Shown: positions 16,801 to 25,094 of the stretch, one piece after another | Position numbering within the stretch: the stretch's first letter is position 1 | Layout of the letters: the number at the start of each line of letters is the position of its first letter | Source: an uncultured Clostridia bacterium | GTDB taxonomy: Bacteria; Bacillota; Clostridia; Christensenellales; UBA1242 | Assembly (NCBI GenBank): GCA_947625165.1 | Contig: CANQNH010000008.1 | Coordinates: 1-36,206 of the forward strand | Length of the DNA: 36,206 nt | Direction of reading: 5' to 3' | Translations under genes and position numbers: made by a program | Notes under the pieces: model-generated | What the model was told of the DNA's origin: nothing | The model's database searches: none | Seen by the model: only the letters and a program-made list of their open reading frames with translations

Positions 16801-19800
16801 ACACAACATTCAAGTTTGTGTTCACAATTTCGGGCTATTCTTTTGAAAGAGAATTTGTTGTCAAAGCAAGCGTTGACAGTGGCGCAACTTACACTCACAA
16901 AGACACCGAAAAGAGATATGGTGGCAAAGAGTTCTCTTTTGACATTGCAGGCGTGCAAAGCGACATTCCAACAAATGAGGACAGCACATTCACATACAAG
17001 ATTTGGAATGGTTCAGAATTTTCAACTTCTGTCAACATCACACCAACAAGCATCGGCGAGGAGCAACCTGTTTCGCAGTCGTTCACAATTGGGTGCTTCA
17101 ATGGCGACAATGAACTTTTCAGAATAACATTGATTTATAACTACACTGTTTTCCCAAATGTTGAAACAACGTTGCACTATCCAGCCCCAAACGGCACAGA
17201 ACTTGAAGATAATGCAGAATATTTGTCAGACAATACAACCATTGAAAACTTCTTTGGCAGCAAGGCGCAATTCAACTCTCAAAACAGGGTTGTTGTGAAT
17301 GTTGTTGATGAAGCAGGCATCACGGAAACGAATTGGAAAATCACAGTTGACGCAAACAGCATCAACAATCTTCAACTGACTTATGGAGATGGCAGAGTTG
17401 TGACCAACCAGTCCACAACTGGCGAACTTGTGCTTTGTGAAGGTGACGAGGCGCAAGCGCGTGCACTTGGCTTCACCTTCAAACTTGTCGATGCATCAAA
17501 AACGGGGTCGATTGACTTTGTTGTCAGTGTCAACTCGGTGGAGAAGGTCTATCGTGTTGTTGTGCTGACCGGAAAAGTGATTGACTTGCAATTGAACTCT
17601 CCAAGTTCGTCAAAAGAGCGTTTCTATGCCGAAGATTTGAAACGACAAGCAGATGCAAAAATCTTTGCTCCAAACAGAATTTTGAAATATGCGTTCAACG
17701 AGCAGACCACAGCATCTGGCGGAGCAACCTATTATGCCCGTTTGGCATCCAGCACAGATGTGCAGGCAATTGCTGTCTATGCTGACAACACAGCGATGGT
17801 TGTTCAAGATTTGGAGAAATCGTATGAGGGTTACACCTATCAAGGCACATTCCTTAGCAAAGCAGAGGCGGAGAATTTGTCCAACACGCAGAATTTGGAC
17901 GAAACAATCTATGCCACTGCACCGCGTTTGACCGCAAGAGTTGCGGCAATATACAGAACTTTGACAAAAGACATTGAGATTGATTTGCAGAAGGCGGGAT
18001 ACACCATCAAATTGAACGGAACAGACAGCAAAGATGTTGCAATCAGTGTCAAAGATTTGTCGAAAGAGATAAAATATGAGCCAAAACTTTATCAAGGAGA
18101 TGAGATTGTTGAAACATCAAGTTTTACATACAGTGTTGAGGTTTCTTTGAAATTTAACATTCAAGTGACATCAGACGATCCAAACAGCGACACAAAGAAA
18201 ATCATTCTCAAAGCGGACAATGAATATGTTTCTTTCTTGGACACTTACGCGCAAGAACTTGGCATCACTGATGAAAATGGCGAAACAATGACTGCGAGGA
18301 GGATGCAAGAGATTGGCGCAAGTTTTGACATTCAAATTTATGGCGCATCAATTGCACTTCAACAAAATGCAGGCAGCAACGATGCTGAAAAGAAATTGAC
18401 CAACAATGCACTTTCAATTCACAACCGACTGCTTGTGGAACAATACACTTCTTCGGCAGGCCTGAAATATCGCTACACCACCGGACTTATTCCACGTGCA
18501 AAATGCACACTTAGTGATGGTTTTGTTGATGCCGATGGCGGAGAAACATTGACAAACAGACTTAACTACATCACGCTGACTGCAGTTTCAAATGGCTCGG
18601 ATTGGACAATCAGGGCGCAGGGTTCAAACAACAATGGAAATCACGTTATGCTTCGTTTGGACTATGTTGTTGACCTTGGCGGTGGAAATGTGGCAAAAGA
18701 GAGCCACAATTTGCTGTTCTTGGTTGAGCCAAACACCACACTGACTTTTGCAAGTGATGCACAAGGCGAAATCAACACCGCTGTTGTTGCCCAAGACTAT
18801 GACGCCGAAGGCGACAAACTTATCACAAGCAACAGGGCTGTGCCATATAAGGTTGATTTCAATATGACAAGTGGCGACAGTTTTGACATCAACCTGTTTG
18901 GTGGAAGATATCCTGTCATCAACGTGATGTTGCACGGCTCCACAATCAACACGGCCAACACCTTGACTTACAAATATACAAACACAAGCACCGAAATTGC
19001 AGGAAAGACTTACAACGACAAAACTTTAACATTCTTGAATTTTGGCACCGGTTGGAGTGGTTATCAAACATCTAATGGGGCAGAAGAAGTTGCGATAACA
19101 GCAAAATCAACCACTTTCGGCAGTGCAAACTTCTATATCGAATTTGAAGACGAGTTTGAGTTTAAGATGAGGTTCTATTTCACCATCATCTCGCGTTCAA
19201 ACCCAACTTTGAAAGGCGAAGGCACAATCAATGAAGGCGACACCTTGCGCTTTGGTGCAAGATACAGCACACTCAAACAAAATATGGACAATGGCGATTT
19301 TATGGTTGTTGGGTCGTTTAATTATGCTGTTGAAAAATCGCCAGACGATGTGTTCACAGAAAACATTCCTGACACTGAAAAATACAACAACTATGTCAAA
19401 TTCACAAACAACACAACATACGCGGCCACATTGAAAATTGTTGTGAAAGACAGTGAAAGAGACTATGTCAACATTTTTGATCCTCTAAGTGCAGGGGAAA
19501 CGAAGATTTATCAAGTGTTCTATGAAGAAGCAGCTTGGGTGGACGGAACCCCAACTCAAGCAAACATCAAGACGGTTGAAGTTCGCGTGAAATTTGAGCA
19601 ATCTGGCAATGAATTTGAGATTGGAACATATTCTGTTGAATATGGCAACAATGCAAAAGAGCAAAAAGAGCCATATTTTGACGGAGAAGAGGATTATTCT
19701 GAAGACGAAACGAATAATAAAAATGTTGAGTTTGAAAACGGCGTTGCCAAAACGGACGGATTTATCAGAAACAACAGAGGAACAGATGAATCTTCTCAAA

Positions 19801-22706
19801 AGAATAAATATAACACGAAGAAATTCTATGTTTCATCAACACTTTTGACAAACTATTCCAAGAACACCATTTCAGACCCAGACACATCAACGACCGACGC
19901 CCCAACTGGCGGCACGTGGTCATATGTGGTTTTGGGAGGAATGGACATTGTTGGATTTAACACAGACCTCACTGACACACAAACAACAAGAGTTCAAGCA
20001 GTTAACCAAGCAAATTTGGATGCAAGCAACAATATTGTTCACAGCACTTTTGACATCAACAGCCTCACAGTGACAAAAATTTCGTTTGTCGTCAACAACA
20101 AAGTTGTGTCCGACAATTCAACGACGATCCATTTTGTCACAAGTGACCAATTCTCATACTACTCAGGATCCTCTATTGAGGATAAGAAAGGAATTGGACA
20201 AAACAATAGTGGCATCACATTCACAATTCCAAAATTTGACGGAAATGTTTGGGGCACACAGGAGACAATCAACCTGACAATCAACTTCACTTTGTCTTAT
20301 GGCGGAAATTCAACAACAATTTCCGAGCAATATGTGCTCAACCGAAAGGATGAGGGCAAAGAGTTGTTTGCGGGAGGAACAAACCTTGTTGACAACGGAG
20401 AGGTTGTTGTTCAAAACACGAACGGAAAGACGGTCTATAACGACACACTTGAAGTGAAACTTGACAGCAAAGAAAGTGTTGATTTGGTTGTTCTTGACAA
20501 AGATGCCTATGCGTTTGAAGATAATGGCGAATTGATTTACATCAGGACAACAGATGACCGAATTCTTCAAAACGGCAAATCGTATTACAATGTAAGTGGC
20601 TCAACTGTGACACGCGCAACAGGTTTGGGCTCATACGAACGCTTTGTTCCAAGCATTGTTTCACTCTCAAATCAGAGAAGTTATGCAGTGCGTGAATATA
20701 TTGGAATCAACAAAAATGTTCAGGCAAACGGAAGAGACAAAATGTTGACTTCGGGGCAGCAATTCTACGTTCTTGCCACAAACCATAAGCGTGGTGGTGA
20801 AGATGCAACGGGGTTGAGTTTGGCATATAACGGAACTGATTTGACGACCGTTGCTTCAACAACAAAGTTTGGCACATCTGCTGACACACATATTGAGAAA
20901 TTGGATAGCGGCAAAGGCATTGCGACATACACAACAGCCAACCAATTCCAGTTGAGAATAAATCATATTGACGAACTTGCTGGCCGTGACCACAAGACAA
21001 CTCAATTGTTCTTCCTCTACACTTCAGGAAGCAACACATACAGATACGAGCAAGCGTTCAACATCTATCCTCAATATTCGTCTGTGAGAACAGGTCGTGT
21101 GGACAACTCTGTGGATGTGACAAGTTATATTCAAGCAGGAAGCAGCACATCACCATACTACATCTTCCCTCTGTCAGCTTGGGGAGGCAGTGGAGTTTCT
21201 CTTGTGCAGTATGATGCGGTTGGCGGTGACTCAACAAGCGGGCTTGGAAATGATGACTATAAGCTCAAATTTGCAATCAGTGAAAACTCGCTGCTGGGTT
21301 ATGGTCAAGCAAACATCGATGCACGCGGACTTATCACCACAGTTGAAGGCTTCTCGCTTGACACACAAACAATTTCTGTGAATGTCTATATGAGAGTGGC
21401 AGGAGAAAACGGATTGTTTGAAAGTGAAGACACTTCGTCAACACCAATTGGCACATTAACACTTCACTTCACAACGGCAAGTTCTTATAGCTCAACAACA
21501 TCTGGCATAGTGAGTGCAGGAAATTCAGTTTTCGCAGTTGATGGTCAAGCAAGAGTTTTTGGCTCAATAAGCACATCTAGCCCTCGTCCACAGTCAGCAC
21601 CTGGAATAATGCTCACAAGTGTTGTTGGCGAAAGATTGGATTTTGCAAAAGCGTTTGAAGGAAGTTTCCCAGACCTCACAAACAAAAAATTCAAACTGCT
21701 CAAAGATGGCGAAAATGCAGTGAAGTTTAACAGCTCACAAATCCAAGACAACAATGATGGTTGGGTGTTCAGCACTCCTGGTGAAAGAACAGTCACAATC
21801 GGATTGTCTGCACGAAATGGCGGAACGGATGTCGTTGGCTATTTCACCGCCACAGTGATTGTTCAGGACAGCAGCAGAAAGAAAATGAGTTTTGCAGTGG
21901 CAAACGGTGCCGGCTTTGACCCATCGAAAATTGCCTCTGGCAGTGGCAAGTGGTATAAGCAAGCAGCGTCAAGCAACAGTGCAAAAGAGGTTTCCCCATC
22001 CGACAAAATTTCAGACAATGTTGGACTTTACGACTTCACTTACATTCAGGCATCTTCTGGCAAGAGTACAAGTTATGATGTTTCGTTCTATGTTTATAAT
22101 CGAGAAACAATAAAATATAACTTTGCGGCAATTCAGCCAGGTGGAGCGTTTGTTATGCAAAACTTGCTGACAAGCAAGACGGCTGGCAGCACATATGAAT
22201 TCTGGAAACTTGACGAAAATGGAATGCTGACAGAACTTGTGAAAAACGACATTCTCTCGTCTGACAAGAGCGAAGGACAGACTGAAACAAGACAATATTG
22301 CCTTGTGGAGAAAAACAGCAGAAAAGAAGTGACAAATGTCCAACTGTTTGAGGTGACATTCAAATACATCACAATGAGCATTTCTCAGCAAGGACAGGCA
22401 ACAGTCGGACTTGAAGAGGGCAGAGTTCTTTCCAAAGACGATGTCGGTGCAGAAGTGAAGAAACTTTTGGGACTTTCAATTTCCAATTCGATTGACGACT
22501 ATTCATCAGAAAAAACCGCTCTTTCTGGCTCGACCGAGTTCATCAGCATTCAAGAGAGAAATTCTGCAACGGGTGTTTTGTCATATCTCACAGATTTTGA
22601 AGTGCCAAATTCACTGAATTCTCTCCAAAGAACATATGTTGTGACATATCGCGTGGGCGGAACACTTCAAATCAAACTTGTTCAAATTTATTTCAGTTTT
22701 TCATAA
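10824..22706 (+). CDS. Giant N-terminally anchored extracellular protein (3,960 residues)
   Basis: The ATG at 10824 has GGAG at 10813-10816; an upstream in-frame reading from 10707 would start before the promoter. The N terminus is MAKKKRGVMK followed by one long hydrophobic segment (about 11-36) with no clear signal-peptidase site, so it looks like an uncleaved signal anchor with everything after it outside. The remaining ~3,900 residues are rich in Asp, Asn, Thr, Ser, Gly and alternating hydrophobics, resembling chains of beta-sandwich (Ig-like) domains. A few motifs recur, e.g. LSELSG near the start and again near 1850. D824-L-D-R-D-D-D-G-Q-P-D-E resembles calcium loops of the DxDxDGxxD type. 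There is no LPXTG, choline-binding, SLH or enzymatic motif, and the C terminus ends on a beta strand. Adhesin, stalk or cell-wall scaffold are possibilities; function unknown. The frame is uninterrupted for 11.9 kb. Confidence 0.93.
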   Translation: MAKKKRGVMKLWLAIVLAVVGLVAIAGTTVLIMFLLGNFKEKVVPPENIAVETTEEFVDGLASFDADASSLSDQDNRRFHFNASSNFSIVISTTTEDVTTTELTLSELSGGSLKNGKWENGYIRIPQKAKLGEKIEIELLTDADLGDVFGGYSIFTVRSANALLAPVKVSVSTDVSVRELSLKIAGREGKNDNGPEEVLRGDFRIEPNFTPEESQKNFSNPENLKRVFFSAEDINLECLNAEEGLFRTKDVITTSHVDRITAYTFSNAFYQNQVLAMFSEYSGDELATRVIQHLVQNPQKCKTSFIDIKVVPAEIDKVKFSGEETTRELEFENTIDKYFELTLNSNKGDDSLNMTITDKSGKDLSSLFSSVGIKIPRGAEFGNLLILGGNVMKVATVNDRRVISVEPFDSSKRYWEDLTAEYYVLPNTSPSLYENYYWRIADSNLTARSFDLKLNLFYQDDDTGSEWTTFFDIGTEGNFEPTLHFQSTMSAFEYAPTWTQNNPIRLTINYGEDGTPKPDAVDLKNPNIYGGVSNDNVYKTVKFFLFCSAGTDLSTIFDCENPKVYALKNEIYGLPKPDTSEGGVYNYTLYGIDGTILTALKSCADNIYVVAAVVRTDVNGKLVTTETGDLQIVVVSRPLQIEVDNALPFFKLAPSFDFDGTASIAHNVDTGDYYVPSVYVDDDGNKMQIIKFNMTLESENRASDIVKIRDAFNSSEEGTERLKVVCKDINNLETTSVVMQVPEVKASDLDENLIEVTASFYIADGDFNRGDAERRLKFELQYINEFNEEFYKKICKNGEETVESVVVYYPEVVAMKGAYEERTDLDRDDDGQPDEIKIVDDIDKATISWGNWEKEGTTLDAILNNTDGLNALLSFALTDQHGLTIQEKAGLYDVQFVEIPHDANSPILNFDSANRRIQGFNTSEDLTTTLKVRVVDRDGQPVMFGGEEISREFSFNVSCTGIDHIKFDNTLTDVDAATRDSKTETFVLNELNGIKNNGNVTVTKYATVGVETRLSNLFDVFLDEAEEQRVSNLKFTLADSFYNGMSLDILKVFGFATATDVTEGHFDTKTNTGDDYSSLRDAIQGEVFGIVFYGYIQSTITIEFNVTDASERLFNIQFRLVCRPCASLDSTFSRYSQGTYADYLKTTSEDNRQPAIFADEKYSLDEYIPISWIGSSLPDVQPSWTTILNGVDDLGQYFECNSLNVTLAREENAGGNSYHLNVGRFFQLQTIQFTIFCGQSERYSLRTTITLYVNPNFVIVQKVADADANMQVDLQSLSSSLFDVFKVTGDDGYVEKRESATSIKNQFTYANTTGAGLEYVTLTLTSGNIALGVNTNQLNMKLGEKILQTFVMQTASSTGDPINVDAVKVKTFGEDEEKVEQCSEATFAFDIGFGDNAYEMAQKLIKKGDGKNVETVAFNGKETIVLQSGLDYTVGDTFSIERVSGNINWTEGKTIRAKTLSKAFFNPLDGGEGNTVVVKTTIDGKLSVLISLNAIVSQVGEVFVKYDQPDEETREDVFNKFGDVDFAELVGASVTNLEENGVYQQLSAGKTYKILHNIAKADTSDKDENGKFLPGLYYYAETDTEFNLTLSVVGCVGYIDGLASLTNRDGTYYLTINDLKNDTESDVFVVVRATVSSVGKTPFVWNFRIKVQSNLEGGIVAYPYADNVEYLDTNSTYYVDGQYHINLQEQLVETNSKFKTDDEKKRFADPDFGDGRDVQIGFKIASARIGDSVATLSVADLQDLVESCSLDLSGGESARVDSAADFDFDIKLKSNLTRLTIEIAKFYYVDGNRALSSTDLSYVFKFNQSPSYKASVTTGGQSIVGVDNVFAYNVKAGSGENIFNITLSELSGTSENAEGEFWAYAKSLSGNLSDAISGGVDFEGRNGAGVLKFTPQNSVAKDSVVEFGIYTKKKVAFKLIITVTGPYDITETGAELKGGKIYRLAELLSIKGADGRTIPDASVSTSCANDAPTTYFVNTSGAGQIGFANLTADTTFKFVFTISGYSFEREFVVKASVDSGATYTHKDTEKRYGGKEFSFDIAGVQSDIPTNEDSTFTYKIWNGSEFSTSVNITPTSIGEEQPVSQSFTIGCFNGDNELFRITLIYNYTVFPNVETTLHYPAPNGTELEDNAEYLSDNTTIENFFGSKAQFNSQNRVVVNVVDEAGITETNWKITVDANSINNLQLTYGDGRVVTNQSTTGELVLCEGDEAQARALGFTFKLVDASKTGSIDFVVSVNSVEKVYRVVVLTGKVIDLQLNSPSSSKERFYAEDLKRQADAKIFAPNRILKYAFNEQTTASGGATYYARLASSTDVQAIAVYADNTAMVVQDLEKSYEGYTYQGTFLSKAEAENLSNTQNLDETIYATAPRLTARVAAIYRTLTKDIEIDLQKAGYTIKLNGTDSKDVAISVKDLSKEIKYEPKLYQGDEIVETSSFTYSVEVSLKFNIQVTSDDPNSDTKKIILKADNEYVSFLDTYAQELGITDENGETMTARRMQEIGASFDIQIYGASIALQQNAGSNDAEKKLTNNALSIHNRLLVEQYTSSAGLKYRYTTGLIPRAKCTLSDGFVDADGGETLTNRLNYITLTAVSNGSDWTIRAQGSNNNGNHVMLRLDYVVDLGGGNVAKESHNLLFLVEPNTTLTFASDAQGEINTAVVAQDYDAEGDKLITSNRAVPYKVDFNMTSGDSFDINLFGGRYPVINVMLHGSTINTANTLTYKYTNTSTEIAGKTYNDKTLTFLNFGTGWSGYQTSNGAEEVAITAKSTTFGSANFYIEFEDEFEFKMRFYFTIISRSNPTLKGEGTINEGDTLRFGARYSTLKQNMDNGDFMVVGSFNYAVEKSPDDVFTENIPDTEKYNNYVKFTNNTTYAATLKIVVKDSERDYVNIFDPLSAGETKIYQVFYEEAAWVDGTPTQANIKTVEVRVKFEQSGNEFEIGTYSVEYGNNAKEQKEPYFDGEEDYSEDETNNKNVEFENGVAKTDGFIRNNRGTDESSQKNKYNTKKFYVSSTLLTNYSKNTISDPDTSTTDAPTGGTWSYVVLGGMDIVGFNTDLTDTQTTRVQAVNQANLDASNNIVHSTFDINSLTVTKISFVVNNKVVSDNSTTIHFVTSDQFSYYSGSSIEDKKGIGQNNSGITFTIPKFDGNVWGTQETINLTINFTLSYGGNSTTISEQYVLNRKDEGKELFAGGTNLVDNGEVVVQNTNGKTVYNDTLEVKLDSKESVDLVVLDKDAYAFEDNGELIYIRTTDDRILQNGKSYYNVSGSTVTRATGLGSYERFVPSIVSLSNQRSYAVREYIGINKNVQANGRDKMLTSGQQFYVLATNHKRGGEDATGLSLAYNGTDLTTVASTTKFGTSADTHIEKLDSGKGIATYTTANQFQLRINHIDELAGRDHKTTQLFFLYTSGSNTYRYEQAFNIYPQYSSVRTGRVDNSVDVTSYIQAGSSTSPYYIFPLSAWGGSGVSLVQYDAVGGDSTSGLGNDDYKLKFAISENSLLGYGQANIDARGLITTVEGFSLDTQTISVNVYMRVAGENGLFESEDTSSTPIGTLTLHFTTASSYSSTTSGIVSAGNSVFAVDGQARVFGSISTSSPRPQSAPGIMLTSVVGERLDFAKAFEGSFPDLTNKKFKLLKDGENAVKFNSSQIQDNNDGWVFSTPGERTVTIGLSARNGGTDVVGYFTATVIVQDSSRKKMSFAVANGAGFDPSKIASGSGKWYKQAASSNSAKEVSPSDKISDNVGLYDFTYIQASSGKSTSYDVSFYVYNRETIKYNFAAIQPGGAFVMQNLLTSKTAGSTYEFWKLDENGMLTELVKNDILSSDKSEGQTETRQYCLVEKNSRKEVTNVQLFEVTFKYITMSISQQGQATVGLEEGRVLSKDDVGAEVKKLLGLSISNSIDDYSSEKTALSGSTEFISIQERNSATGVLSYLTDFEVPNSLNSLQRTYVVTYRVGGTLQIKLVQIYFSFS

Positions 22707-22715
22707 GGTGATTGT

Positions 22716-24167
22716 ATGAATGCTTGGTTTTGGATTTTCATTGCATATATCAGCACAAATTTCTTGCTGTTTCTTTCAATGGTCTTTTTGGAAAGGAAAA
22801 AGTTGTCCAGCATCATCAGTTGGACAACTGTCCTCACTTTTTTGCCGATTTTGGGCTATCTTTTGTATATTGTTTTTGGGAGTGGACTGTCGTTTCGTGT
22901 CAAGCGAATGATTGCCAATCACAAACTCTATGAGGTGGAGTTTGACGAAAAAGTTGCCGACTTTTTGATTAGCGATGAAACCGCAAAGCAAAAACTCAAA
23001 AACAGCGATATGGGGCTGATTAAATGCTGCTATAACTATGGGAGCATAATTTGCCCCGGAAATGATGTCAAAGTTTTTTATAATGGTCAAGACAAACTGA
23101 ATGCCTTGCTTGCCGACCTTGAAAATGCGAAAGAAAGCATCAATATGGAATATTATATCTTCGCAGACGATGAAACCGGCAAGGCGGTGATGGATGTCCT
23201 CATCCGAAAGGCTCGTGATGGCGTGAAGGTGCATTTCATATATGACAGCATCGGCTGCTTGCACGCATCAAGAAGATTTTTCAAACAACTTGAAAAAGCC
23301 GGCGGCGAGGTTGCAGAATTTTTCCCACCATTTGCGCGAATTCGCTTGATAAACCTCAAATTGAACTATCGCAACCACAAAAAAATTGTTGTGATTGACG
23401 GAAAAATTGCTTACACGGGCGGGGTGAACATCCGTGATGACCACATCGGAAAGGACAAATATCTTTCACCTTGGCGGGACTGCCATTTGCGTATTGTGGG
23501 GCCCGGCGTGCATCAACTTCAAAATGTTTTCCTCAACGATTGGCGATATGTCAAAAAGGAAAACTATGTCTTCAAAAAGTATGTCGAAGAGGGCTATTTT
23601 CCAAAACTTGAACTTGCGGGCGACACCTTTATGCAAGTGGTGGTGTCTGGACCGGACGAGCCAATTCAATACACCAAAGAGGTTTTCATCAAACTTTTGA
23701 CCAATGCAAAAAAACAAATTCTCATTCAAACGCCATATTTTGTTCCGGACGAGGCGTTTATGTCGGCACTTCGGATTGCCATTGCAAGTGGCGTTCGGGT
23801 GAAGATTATGATCCCATCAAAGCCAGACCATCGCACAATTTTTTGGGTGTCACTTTCATATGTCAAAGAGTTTGTCGAACTTGGCGCTGATGTCTATCTT
23901 TTCAACGGATTTATGCACAGCAAAGTGATTGTTGTGGATGACGACAAATTGACCGTTGGCACTTGCAACATCGACCATCGCTCGTTCAGCCTCAACTTTG
24001 AGGACACCGTGATGCTCTATTCCAAACGGCTGAATGAGGACTATCGTCAGCAATTTGAGATTGACGCCGCAAACAGCAGAAGCGCCGACTTGCAATATTT
24101 CAAAAGACAGCGTTGGTTGACGCGATTTGCTCAAGCGGTGTTCAGACTGTTTTCGCAAATATTCTGA
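22716..24167 (+). CDS. cls: Cardiolipin synthase (phospholipase D superfamily)
   Basis: 483 residues, the normal length. The ATG at 22716 is 9 nt after the giant gene's stop, with GGTG as a weak SD. Two N-terminal membrane segments (about 5-25 and 38-60) precede two PLD domains. Each has an HKD motif: H221-K-K223-IVVI-D228 (followed by GKIAYTGGVNI) and H401-S-K403-VIVV-D408 (followed by DKLTVGTCNID). The enzyme condenses two phosphatidylglycerol molecules into cardiolipin and glycerol at the membrane. The tight spacing implies co-transcription and perhaps translational coupling with the giant surface protein. A terminator follows. All catalytic residues are present. Confidence 0.96.
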   Translation: MNAWFWIFIAYISTNFLLFLSMVFLERKKLSSIISWTTVLTFLPILGYLLYIVFGSGLSFRVKRMIANHKLYEVEFDEKVADFLISDETAKQKLKNSDMGLIKCCYNYGSIICPGNDVKVFYNGQDKLNALLADLENAKESINMEYYIFADDETGKAVMDVLIRKARDGVKVHFIYDSIGCLHASRRFFKQLEKAGGEVAEFFPPFARIRLINLKLNYRNHKKIVVIDGKIAYTGGVNIRDDHIGKDKYLSPWRDCHLRIVGPGVHQLQNVFLNDWRYVKKENYVFKKYVEEGYFPKLELAGDTFMQVVVSGPDEPIQYTKEVFIKLLTNAKKQILIQTPYFVPDEAFMSALRIAIASGVRVKIMIPSKPDHRTIFWVSLSYVKEFVELGADVYLFNGFMHSKVIVVDDDKLTVGTCNIDHRSFSLNFEDTVMLYSKRLNEDYRQQFEIDAANSRSADLQYFKRQRWLTRFAQAVFRLFSQIF

Positions 24168-24186
24168 AAAAAATCAAAAAACAACA

Positions 24187-24225
24187 CAAAAATCCGCAAT
24201 TTCAATTTTAAAAAGCGGATTTTTT
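24187..24225 (+). terminator. Terminator of the giant-gene/cls operon
   Basis: AAAAATCCGC (24188-24197), A/T loop, GCGGATTTTT (24215-24224): a 10-bp perfect stem running into T. It is immediately followed by the next promoter element. Confidence 0.85.
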
Positions 24226-24233
24226 GCAATAAT
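24225..24233 (+). promoter_or_regulatory. Putative leaderless promoter, extended -10
   Basis: TGCAATAAT: extended TG plus AATAAT (24228-24233), ending 6 nt before the ATG at 24240. No good -35 is present, because the terminator stem occupies that region. No SD is present. Confidence 0.55.
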
Positions 24234-24239
24234 TTTGGT

Positions 24240-25004
24240 ATGAACAACAAAAAAGAGCAAAAACAGTTTGAGAAGCAAATTGAGAACAGTCTTCCAAAGC
24301 AAAATTTGGACGAAGAATGTGACATAAGCATCATCCGCAAAATTGTTTTTGAAGAAAAACAAAACGCACCAGACTATGCCATTTATGACATAATTTTGGC
24401 AAACATCATCGCACTTGCGGGAGTGTTTTTGGCGGCGTTTGTGCCGGTTGTCAGTTTTGCGCTGCCCGTTTTGTTTTTCATATATATTGAGGTTGGGCTT
24501 GGCGGCTTTGTCACAAAGAAACAACTTGGACTGAGAGCAAAATTTGAAGATATGTTTGTTTCTCTCAAAAAATATGTTCGGCTTTTTTGCGTGTTCATCA
24601 TCAAAATGGTGCTTGTGGCGTTTTGGCTTTGCATTTTCATTGTGCCGGGCGTGATTTGTTTTCTTGACTATTGCTTTTCCGCAAACATCCTTTATGAAAC
24701 GGACGATTTAGACGCAAAAAGTGTTCTGATTTTAAGCAAAGAGCTTGTCAACGGCTATCGTGCCACCATTTTTCTTTATATGGCAATTGCTTTGGCAAGT
24801 TTGGCGGTGTCGGTGAGTGTTATGTTTCTGATTTTGATGCTTTTTGATGTGTTTTTTGTTGTGACGCCGTTGTTTTATCTGGTTTTCATCCTGCTTGCGC
24901 TGTTTTTGGACTTTCTGCTTGTGGCACTTCCACTTGTGGAAACGGCCATTGCGGACTGCTATATTGATGCGAAAAAGAACAAAATTTTGCGAAAACAAGC
25001 CTGA
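24240..25004 (+). CDS. DUF975-like polytopic membrane protein
   Basis: 254 residues. The ~45-residue charged N-terminal tail is followed by about five membrane segments. The stretch PGVICFLDYCFSANILYETDDLDAKSVLILSKELVNGYR resembles the conserved region of DUF975 proteins (polytopic, small residue then A-x-x-x-L-x-x-SKELxxG). There the loop between membrane helices reads 'low/decayed state - D/E - A - SK'. Function is unknown in the family. It starts at the ATG at 24240 without an SD; a TGnAATAAT element ends 6 nt before it, so the message is probably leaderless. The last codons form one arm of a 12-bp inverted repeat. Confidence 0.75.
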   Translation: MNNKKEQKQFEKQIENSLPKQNLDEECDISIIRKIVFEEKQNAPDYAIYDIILANIIALAGVFLAAFVPVVSFALPVLFFIYIEVGLGGFVTKKQLGLRAKFEDMFVSLKKYVRLFCVFIIKMVLVAFWLCIFIVPGVICFLDYCFSANILYETDDLDAKSVLILSKELVNGYRATIFLYMAIALASLAVSVSVMFLILMLFDVFFVVTPLFYLVFILLALFLDFLLVALPLVETAIADCYIDAKKNKILRKQA

Positions 25005-25021
25005 AAAAACGCAAAATTTTG
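24980..25021 (+). repeat. 12-bp perfect inverted repeat spanning a stop codon
   Basis: CAAAATTTTGCG (24980-24991) and CGCAAAATTTTG (25010-25021), spaced by 18 nt containing the TGA of the 24240 gene. Each arm also contains the palindrome CAAAATTTTG. A T-run follows only ~10 nt later (25032-25037), so it may be an imperfect terminator or a protein site. Confidence 0.6.
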
Positions 25022-25039
25022 CAATAAAGCATTTTTTGT

Positions 25040-25067
25040 TTGTCTTTTCTGACAAATTTGATATAAT
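25040..25067 (+). promoter_or_regulatory. Promoter of the 25095 gene
   Basis: TTGTCT (25040-25045), 16-nt spacer, TATAAT (25062-25067) with extended TGA. The start is predicted near 25074. Confidence 0.8.
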
Positions 25068-25094
25068 TTTCTTATATCAAGAAATGAGGTGCAA

